Part shown: one piece after another, positions 56,793 to 64,000 of the stretch
Position numbering within the stretch: the stretch's first letter is position 1
Layout: each line of letters begins with the position of its first letter
Assembly (NCBI GenBank): GCA_037953625.1
Contig: CM075649.1
Coordinates: forward strand, 124,617,290-124,681,289
DNA length: 64,000 bases
Reading direction: 5' to 3'
Source: Crotalaria pallida
Lineage: Eukaryota; Streptophyta; Magnoliopsida; Fabales; Fabaceae
Notes under the pieces: model-generated
The model's input: only the letters and a program-made list of their open reading frames with translations
Told to the model about the DNA's origin: nothing
Databases searched by the model: none
Position numbers and translations under genes: made by a program

Positions 56793-58288
56793 AATGGAAG
56801 AAGAAATATGAATGGTTGAAAAAAACAACACGTGGGAGCTAGTAGATTGCACGAAAGACAAAGACATCATCGGAGTTAAATGGGTCTACAAAACAAAGCT
56901 CAACCCTGATGGCACTATACAAAAACATAAGGCAAGGCTAGTCGCTAAGGGCTACTCACAACAACCTGAAATCGACTACAATGAGACATTTGCCCCAGTT
57001 GCTCGCTTGGATACGATAAGAGCACTGATAGCTCTTGCAGAACAAAGAGGATGGAGCATTTACCAACTAGATGTCAAATCTGTCTTCCTCAACGGAGTTC
57101 TACAAGAAGAAATCTATGTGGAGCAACTGCAAGGGGTCAGCAGTAAAGGCAAAGAAAATAAAGTGTAATGACTAAAAAAGGCTCTATATGGCTTAAAGCA
57201 AGCTCCTCGAACTTGGTATAGTAGAATCGATCAATACTTTACAAATAATGGGTTTAGGAGGAGCAAGAGTGATCATACATTGTACATCAATACTCAATGT
57301 CAGTATGATACTCTCATTGTCTCCTTATACGTTGATGATCTTATTTGCACAGGAAACAACATGAATATGATAGACAAGTTCAAGCGAGACATGATGAAGA
57401 CATTCGAGATGTCTGACCTTGGCTTAATGAATTACTTCCTCTACATTGAAGTAATTAAGTCAAAGAAAAGAAGGCATATTTATCTCTCAAAGGAAATATA
57501 TAGAAGAATTACTCAAGAAGTTCAAGATGCGTGAATGCAAACTAGTTGCTACTCCGCTCGTGACGAACGAGAAGTTACAAAAAGATGACGGATCTCCAAA
57601 GGCAGATGCATCAGTTTATAGAAATTTGATTGGAAGCCTTCTATATCTCACTTCTACACAACCAGACATGATGTATGCCACAAGTCTTCTATCAAGGTTC
57701 ATGTAGAGCCCAAGTCAAATTCACTTTGGAGTTGGCAAAAGAATCCTGAGATACTGGCAAGGCACGAAGGAGTTCGGCATATGGTGCACAACCAACACCA
57801 ACTCGAAGTTGATTGGCTACACCGACAGTGATTGGGCAAGTTCGATAGATGATATGAAAAGCACATCAGGCTATGCCTTCTCACTCAGTTCGAGAGTAAT
57901 ATCGTGGGCATCTAAGAAGCAAGCAATCGTCACACAGTCAACAACTAAAGCAGAGTATGTAGCTGCTGTAGAGACTACAAATCAAGCAATATGGCTTCGA
58001 CGAATACTTAGTGATATGGGAGTTCAACAACAGGAGCCAACTACAATCTATTGTGACAACAAATCAGCAATAGCAATATCGAAGAATCCAGTCCATCACA
58101 ACAAGATAAAGCATATAGCAATTAAATATCATGTTATCAGAGAAGCAGTCGAAAGCAAAGAAATAAAGCTCGAATATAGTTAAACTGAAGAACAAGTTGC
58201 TGAAATATTCACTAGGCATTACCGAAACCAAAGTTCGAGCAACTACGATCAATGCTTGATGTTACAAAATTTTGCATCAAGGAGGAGT
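56793..58288 (+). pseudogene. Plus-strand copia RT and RNase H, broken
   Basis: Begins in the RT with MVEKNNTWELVDC preceded by an in-frame TGA, then GVKWVYKTKLNPDGTIQKHK, QLDVKSVFLNGV, and SLYVDDLICTGNN with the YVDD catalytic pair at about 57329. The RNase H part has SWASKKQAIVTQSTTKAEYV and a terminal KHIAIKYHVIREAVESKE. Lesions include the TGA near 56808, TAA at 57166-57168, a frameshift near 57470, TAG near 57703, and TAA near 58181. Gag, protease and integrase are absent. It is the same family as the minus-strand fragment at 27713-28288 and 37099-37533. Confidence 0.9.
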
Positions 58289-58597
58289 GTTAAATTGATG
58301 CAAACTTTCGGAAGTCTCTAGGCCTTGTGTTTCCTAGAACCTTCTAGCATATTATAAGTAGTGCACTCAATAGCAAACTCTAGAATGTACTTAAGATTTC
58401 TTTTATTGCTCTACCGACTTAGTATGGCGGCATACTGTGTTATAAATAAGTGTGTGCTACTCACTTGTGTATGTAGAGTGTAAGTGCCAAGCTCCTAAGT
58501 ACCAAACTTTAAATATTACGTGTTCTTGTTTTAATGTTTTCTATCCACGCCTTGGCTTGCTGCTTCAATTTTTTAAGCCTATTCTTGTTCTTTTACA
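58289..58597 (+). repeat. Plus-strand copia 3' LTR
   Basis: Starts TGTTAAATTGATG after the purine tract AAGGAGGAG, like the minus-strand copy. The right end is uncertain; TTTTACA at 58591-58597 is a candidate. Confidence 0.5.
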
Positions 58598-58735
58598 TTA
58601 ATCAACAAAAGTTTCTTTTATTCTAATTAAAAAACTAAACAATTATAACAAAATTTTAACCTCAATATAAATGATAGGGCAGTAAACAAAATGATAGCAT
58701 GAAACATGTTTATAAGGGAAGACCGTTTCACAAAC

Positions 58736-58794
58736 CTGCACTTTTGAATCACCAATGCTTTGAGACTCTCTAAATGCATATCAACCTGATGCAG
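58736..58794 (-). pseudogene. Exon C of unrecognised minus-strand gene
   Basis: On the minus strand: acceptor TTTTTTTCAG, then 19 codons and two bases reading HQVDMHLESLKALVIQKC, then a GTTTGT donor. It follows exon B in phase 0. No further downstream exon is visible before the copia LTR near 58597, so the gene is truncated or its next exons lie elsewhere. Confidence 0.6.
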
Positions 58795-58902
58795 CTGAAA
58801 AAAAATCAGGTAATTAGCAGCATAAACCATCTTCTTTACTCCTAAATAACCATCAAACAGCTGATTTCAAACACAATTCTAGCAAGAAAATGATCAACCA
58901 AC

Positions 58903-59001
58903 CGCAGCAGTTAAATTCCTAGCCATATTGGCATATCTGGCTTCTTCAGCAACCTTCATTTTCATCTGCTCATGTGCTTCTTCCGCTAATTGTCGCTTTT
59001 C
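58903..59001 (-). pseudogene. Exon B of unrecognised minus-strand gene
   Basis: 33 codons between an AG acceptor (TATTTTAG) and a GT donor (GCTGCG/GTTGGT). Reads EKRQLAEEAHEQMKMKVAEE and then ARYANMARNLTAA, charged, helical and coiled-coil-like. Phase 0 at both ends. With exons A and C it gives an uninterrupted frame across two introns, far beyond chance. I do not recognise the family. Confidence 0.65.
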
Positions 59002-59159
59002 CTAAAATATTAACATAGAAAGTTGATGGTATATGATAAAATATCACATAAGAAGGATACGTCATCGCTATTTCTGAGGGCATAACCTCATATATTATAT
59101 AAAAGAAGGATTGATTCAATCCAAAACAAAGGAAAATAGTTTGGAAAAAGCAAATTTAC

Positions 59160-59213
59160 CTCTTTATCAAGGGAATGGTAGAACTGTGCAACTACATTTA
59201 CTTGCTTCTCAAG
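59160..59213 (-). pseudogene. Exon A of unrecognised minus-strand gene
   Basis: 18 codons reading EKQVNVVAQFYHSLDKE after a GGCAG acceptor, with the donor GAG/GTAAAT. Phase 0. No convincing upstream exon is seen to the right (59217-61600), so there is no start codon. Either a 3' gene fragment captured by a transposon or an exon group of a gene with very long introns. Confidence 0.6.
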
Positions 59214-59216
59214 CTG

Positions 59217-59984
59217 CCATGCAACATATATATGACACAAAATTTCTCAACTTATAAACATCAACAAGCCAATAAATTAGCAGCAGATTTGGACTTGACA
59301 AAATCTTAAAGATTCCACATGCCATCAATTCTAACATTGATGAAAACCACATGATTCACTTACACATCAGCTATCAGTAACTTGTGTTCAATCATAAAGC
59401 AATCACAACATAATAATTGGAATGAATTTGTAAACAATTCAAGTAGATGAGATATAGAAATGGAAAAGGGAAGTTGATAGCTGTGAACATCTGTTTAAGA
59501 AATAGAAATGGTAACATGAAATTATGATGCTGGGAAAGTATGAAGGCAGCAACGTCTTCATGAAATAAAAAAACATGTTAAAAAAATCAAGAGCAAAAAA
59601 TAGATAAAAGGAAAAGAATGTTGCCCCGGCGTCATACTAGACCAAGGGATATGCCCAACAGCCCAAGCACAGCAAAGAGAAAAATCCTAAAGAAATTATT
59701 TTAAATAAATATTGCAAATTATTCCTAAGGGAATTGCAAAGCAGAAATCAAATCTTTTATAAAAAAATTCAAAAGGGAATTCCAAATTATTGACATATAA
59801 ACCACGATTATAGGGGAATGAATTCTGTGTTTTTTTTTGTTACATGATTATACAGAGAAGAGAGTCAAATTCAACAAAATTTTAGGATTGAACCTTGTCA
59901 AGATTTGTAACAAAAAGAAATCATAACATCTACGTCTACGTTTTTTTTCACATGATCAGCAGTAATCTTATTCCTACTAGTCTC
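59217..59984. other. AT-rich sequence, no gene seen
   Basis: No exon, RNA gene or transposon end could be supported here. Confidence 0.5.
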
Positions 59985-60248
59985 AGTCCTACAAATATAA
60001 ATTCTAATTATTTTTAATAAAATTGATTTTTTTTTTAATTTAAAAAATTCACGTGACATTATGTGGCACGTTACCTATCGATTTAGCAAAAGTGACGTGG
60101 TATGTCCTCACTCATATCACCATTTAAGTAGTAAAAGGAACATTTCCAAAATTTAAGCAAAGTTTAGAGACTCAAAGCATCGATAAAAATTTTAAGTACC
60201 AATTTCAAAAAAGCACCTAAATTCAGGGACTAATAACTTAAATAAGCC
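59985..60248. mobile_element. Mutator-like MITE, 5'-truncated copy
   Basis: Matches the right half of the element at 63232-63755: TTCACGTGACATTATGTGGC, then GCACCTAAATTCAGGGACTA, and the end CTTAAATAAGCC. The left half is missing. Confidence 0.7.
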
Positions 60249-61076
60249 TAAAAAAAGAAAGAGACATAGTTAATTTGGTCACAAATATAAGAAAAATTAA
60301 CTAATTTTCTATTATAATTAATACAATTATTAATTAAAATATTGTCAGAAAGTATTGATTTCATTTAATTTTTATTTCATTCCCAATACAACTTTCCTGA
60401 AATATCTATATTTTTTTTATGAATTTGAGAAAATTAAATACACTTAACTAATTTTATTGATTAGTGTGATTTCAGATTCTTTTTCTTATAATAAAGACAG
60501 AAATGAGTAAAATTAAAACATATATAACTTATCTTATTTTTTCAAAACATAAAACACATAGGTAGAGAATTAATCCCCTGGCGAGTTGACAAGCACTTCC
60601 ATACTTCTCCATTCACATTCATATTATTGCGCTATTGTCGTAAATTATTATGTTAGTTTATTAATTCAAATTGTTTACTGTATGTGAATACTAAATTGTT
60701 ATTCAGAGCATCCACAACCCTAAACCGACTTTTGGTTCATAAATGGGTCTCACATATTATCTTATAATTTTTTACAATTCCTCAAAAGTTAAGAACTCTA
60801 TCAACTTTTTTCCTCCAATCCCAAACCCAACATTCATTTTTAAATTGGACCTACAACCTATCTCACACTTTTATATTTTACATCTAATTATAACTATAAT
60901 AATATATTATTAATATTTAAATATAGTAAAATGTAACAGCTAGTATTTTATTAAAATATGTTAATTTAATTTTTTATTTTTTTATTAAAATCTTTCTACG
61001 AAAAAATATTTAATTTTAATTTTTTTTTTCAATTTTAATTTTTATTTAATATTTTATTTATTTATTTATGAGATTA
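60249..61076. other. AT-rich sequence, no gene seen
   Basis: GAGCATCCACAACCC at about 60707 resembles the end of a common plant MITE type, but no partner end was found. Otherwise homopolymer-rich. Confidence 0.4.
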
Positions 61077-61213
61077 ATGGGTATGCACTGACGGTGTTCG
61101 TCATCCACCATTCGTTTGGATTACTTTAATTTAAAAGTCAACAACCATAAACGGATGAATGATGAATAATATACTGATGGTGTAAAAAACTTTATATTGT
61201 AGGTGCATTACCC
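61077..61213. mobile_element. Small MITE-like inverted repeat
   Basis: AATGGGTATGCACTGACGGTG on the left is mirrored imperfectly by TTGTAGGTGCATTACCCATT on the right. It resembles the short TGCACTGAC-type MITEs of plants. No duplication identified. Confidence 0.4.
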
Positions 61214-61229
61214 ATTTTCTCTTTATTTA

Positions 61230-61470
61230 TTTAAATAATTTAGTCTATTTGCCTCACTTTACTCTATCTCCCTCTTATTTGCCTCACTTTCACTCCACAA
61301 ATTTCTCACTCTCTCAATCTCTCCACAAACACAAATATATATATCTCTCTCTCTCTCTGAAAACACATTTTATCCTCAACAAATTTCTCCCTATCCCTAC
61401 AACTTCTCACGCCATCTCTCTCCTTCTCCCTCACTTGTCTCATTTCTCTTTCTCTAATCCTTGAACGGCC
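61230..61470. other. Pyrimidine-rich tract
   Basis: CTCTCT and CCTCACTTT runs over about 240 bp, similar to plant 5' leaders, followed by GCGAAGGTGGCGGCACTCCC at about 61545. No coding exon could be attached, so promoter or leader status is unproven. Confidence 0.35.
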
Positions 61471-61894
61471 ACAAACCCCTCTACTGACTCTCTTCACAGT
61501 TTCATCATCAAAACCAAATCTGATCCATCATCATCATTAATAAACCGCGAAGGTGGCGGCACTCCCACTCCAATCCTTGCATGCAGGATTGAAGCATTGA
61601 TCCATCGAATTAGAGATTGAAGATTGGCTTTGGAGCTTGAGGAATGTTGGTTCCCCATTTCTCTGCACTCGTTTCTTTTTTATTATTTTTTTTAATTCCC
61701 ATTTTTAATTTCTGTAATTTTTGGTGATTATTTGGATTCCTTGTTGTAATTTTCGGTTTCCGGAAATTGCTGTATTGATCAAATATTGTATCCTCAATGA
61801 ATTTCTGGTTCCTGGTGGTTTTTTTTTTAATTTATTTTCTCTCTCCCATGCCCTTCAATTTCGTACTGCTGGGTCCCTCCTTTCTCCTTACGAT

Positions 61895-61934
61895 CGAGTT
61901 CACGGGGACGACCCGGGTCGTTCGGACGAACTCG
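61895..61934. repeat. Nested GC-rich palindrome
   Basis: A perfect 14-bp palindrome ACGACCCGGGTCGT (61908-61921) inside an outer CGAGTTC / GAACTCG pair (61895-61901, 61928-61934). Unusual in an AT-rich region. Confidence 0.7.
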
Positions 61935-62319
61935 TCCAGTCGTGAACCAAGGGTTCCCAGTTTGTTCATCCCGATGAACTGGGTTACGAACCTGTCGTAA
62001 ACAAAAAAAAAATTGTTATGCAGGTCGGTTCACATTTTTTAAATTGTCATTGTTCATGCTATACAATGAAAAGGCCCAACATAGTAGTTGACTGGGTTTT
62101 TTAAGCTTAAGTATGTTTGATCTTTATTGTGGATATGAAAAAAAAAAGGTTTTGTTGGTGTAAGCAAAATCCACTTCAGTGATCTCTGTGCATCGGAGGG
62201 GATAGTGGAAAAGTCTTCGACTATCAGCTACCCTTGGTGAACGCAAAAAAAAAAAACCTAGATATGTTTTATCTCATTGAAAAAATCACATATAGAAAAA
62301 GTAATCCTATGTTGGTTAC
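61935..62319. other. No gene seen
   Basis: Mixed sequence with A runs. No supported feature. Confidence 0.4.
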
Positions 62320-62455
62320 ATTAATAAAGAGGGAAGAAAAAAGTGAAGTTTTACTAATGTTAAAAACTAGTACCATACCCAGTGCAAATTAATAAAGAGG
62401 GAAGAAAAAAGTGAAGTTTTACTAATGTTAAAAACTAGTACCATACCCAGTGCAA
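62320..62455. repeat. Perfect 68-bp tandem duplication
   Basis: Copies at 62320-62387 and 62388-62455 are identical by eye. Each starts ATTAATAAAGAGGG, contains ACTAGTACCATACCCA, and ends GTGCAA. Confidence 0.9.
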
Positions 62456-62462
62456 ATTGCAC
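62435..62462 (-). mobile_element. Helitron 3' terminus (minus strand)
   Basis: On the minus strand: hairpin GTGCAA-T-TTGCAC (62450-62462), then 11 bases, then CTAG followed by T, the standard plant Helitron 3' end. The body would extend to the right. The 5' end was not located. Confidence 0.55.
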
Positions 62463-63222
62463 GGCTGTTGGTATTTATTAACATAAATTTAAATATTATA
62501 CTATTAGGTAAATTATGCCACAAATTTGAATTCTATCAAAATAATCCTACACGAAATCATTACTATATTAAAAATACTACAATTATTGACAGCAACTTTT
62601 AAAGATAAATTAAATGAATCAAAAATTACACATTAATTCGTTTTTTTTTAAAAGTAAACATGAGACGAACAACAACCTATAACCTCGAGGAATGATATGT
62701 ATAATTAGGATTATAAAATAACAAAACAATTTTATTCAATAATATAAATTGAATTATTATTAAATTAAGTGAGAAATTAGCTAAAATTCTTTGATATGGA
62801 CCAAAAACGGGATGAAATAGTACTTACATGCTTGTTGAGGAAAGGTGAGTGGAAGAAAAAAATGAAGCTGATTTTTTTAGTTTGTACTCCATAACCAAGT
62901 TATGAATTTGTCAAGACTACATCACTTAAACCAAAAACCATTGGTATTAATTACATTTTTAAATATTTAACAAAACAATAAATTTTAGCAAATATATATG
63001 TGAATTTTTTTTAAAAAAATTATTTTATTTTTTATAGCACATGAAAGAAAAAATGTTACACAAGGACATCGTGTGTTGAATGAAAAGTGAATTTAAGATG
63101 CTTTGGACTACTACATGGCAATGAACATAAAGATCGGGAAAATGGTCATATTATTCCTAGATATGGTCAACACTAATCATCAACTAGGTTATTCGTCACT
63201 ATCACAATGCGTGTGTTGATAA
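62463..63222. other. AT-rich sequence, possibly Helitron body
   Basis: No coding feature. May be the non-autonomous body of the Helitron whose 3' terminus lies at 62435. Confidence 0.3.
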
Positions 63223-63231
63223 TAAATTATT

Positions 63232-63755
63232 GGTTTATTTAAGTTTTTAGTCCCCGAACTTATGTGCTCTTTTGGAATTGGTTCCTGATCTTTTTTTCGT
63301 TGTTTTGGGTCCCTAAACTTTTTCAATTTTTGGAAAAGGACCCTGTTGTTGCTTAAGTGATGATATGACCAATGAAATGTCACGTCACTTGTCCGACATC
63401 GAAGAATGAAGTGCTATGTAGTCTTTTGTAACACCACATGATTTTTTTTTATTAAATTTTTTTTTTCAAAATTATTAAAGGATTTTATTTTCTTTTTTTA
63501 AAAAATACAAATTTTAATTATTTTTAATAAATTTGAATTTATTTTAAATCTTTAAAATTCACGTGGCATCATCTAGTATGTTCTATCGATACTGCGAAGG
63601 TTATGTAGCATTTCATCGGTCATATCATCGCTTAAGCAACAACAAGATCATTTTCCAAAAATTGAAAAAGTTTAGGGACCCAAAGCAAAAAAAAAAGATC
63701 AAGGACTAATTTCAAAAGAGCACCTAAGTTTAGGGACTAAAAACTTAAATAAGCC
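63232..63755. mobile_element. Intact Mutator-like MITE
   Basis: A 524-bp element. Left end GGTTTATTTAAG, right end CTTAAATAAGCC, with long imperfect inverted arms (about 100 bp or more, for example TTAGTCCCCGAACTTATGTG against ACCTAAGTTTAGGGACTAA). Flanked by a perfect 9-bp duplication TAAATTATT at 63223-63231 and 63756-63764, the length typical of Mutator-like elements. No coding capacity. Confidence 0.9.
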
Positions 63756-63764
63756 TAAATTATT

Positions 63765-64000
63765 TATATAAGAGTGACAACAACCCAAAGATACACCATC
63801 TTACAGAAAGATTAACTTGTTGCACCAGTTTTCACTATTCATTCCAAAGTAACACAAGTAGTCAAATTTAACTTCGCATTTTTTTTAATATAGTACGAAT
63901 CTTGGATAGAGGGTAAGCCTCAGAACAATGGTAAGGTTGCATGCCTTGTGACTTTGGGGCTAAGTTCAAATCTTAGATCTAATGCCTAATCTCTGTTCAA
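63765..64000. other. No gene seen
   Basis: Short terminal stretch without a supported feature. Confidence 0.4.

Overview
The window is eukaryotic, plant nuclear DNA from a eudicot. A legume is my best guess, from the style of the Athila-type and Tekay-type retroelements, but nothing here fixes the genus. It is AT-rich intergenic heterochromatin, and almost all of it is transposable elements inserted into one another. Genuine host coding sequence is scarce: a possible 66-codon secreted-peptide gene (25.0 kb), three in-phase exons of an unrecognised minus-strand gene (58.7-59.2 kb), a short antisense HSP90 fragment inside a retroelement (33.7-33.85 kb), and an unrecognised multi-exon gene carried inside a CACTA transposon.

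Left block (1-23.0 kb): the 3' half of a Ty3/gypsy Athila-type element (integrase end, spacer, env-like ORF, 3' LTR ending at 23001). A gag-only LTR element (A, 3289-8376) sits in its integrase, and the 5' LTR of that element was hit by a PIF/Harbinger-like DNA transposon (1-3288). A complete but dead Ty1/copia element (10560-19010, target-site duplication CGGAC) splits the env-like ORF; removing it and one duplication restores the frame.

Middle block (23.0-37.5 kb): a GGT-rich minisatellite, AT-rich spacer with the small-peptide gene, a short Helitron-like element and a foldback element. Then comes a minus-strand copia fragment interrupted by a large non-autonomous Tekay-like element (28289-37093, about 2.9-kb LTRs, duplication TAATT) with no visible gag-pol.

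Right block (37.5-58.6 kb): a plus-strand copia fragment of the same family as the minus-strand one, meeting it head to head, then interrupted by a 16.0-kb CACTA element (37615-53652, duplication CTA). The CACTA element is split by a tandem retroelement array, LTR-gag-LTR-gag-LTR (40796-50973), flanked by one 5-bp duplication (TAGTC). Its two 596-codon gag genes encode the same protein and its three 1610-bp LTRs look nearly identical. After the CACTA come hairpin repeats, a gypsy-type LTR fragment and the rest of the plus-strand copia.

Tail (58.6-64 kb): the three-exon gene fragment, remnants and one intact copy of a Mutator-like MITE family, a pyrimidine-rich tract, and a Helitron terminus with a perfect 68-bp tandem duplication.

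The strongest candidates for something little described are the tandem gag-only array and the non-coding design of its family: runs of copies of the LTR/primer-site junction, multiplied polypurine tracts, and LTR palindromes that changed sequence while staying palindromic. No CRISPR array, rRNA or tRNA gene was found.
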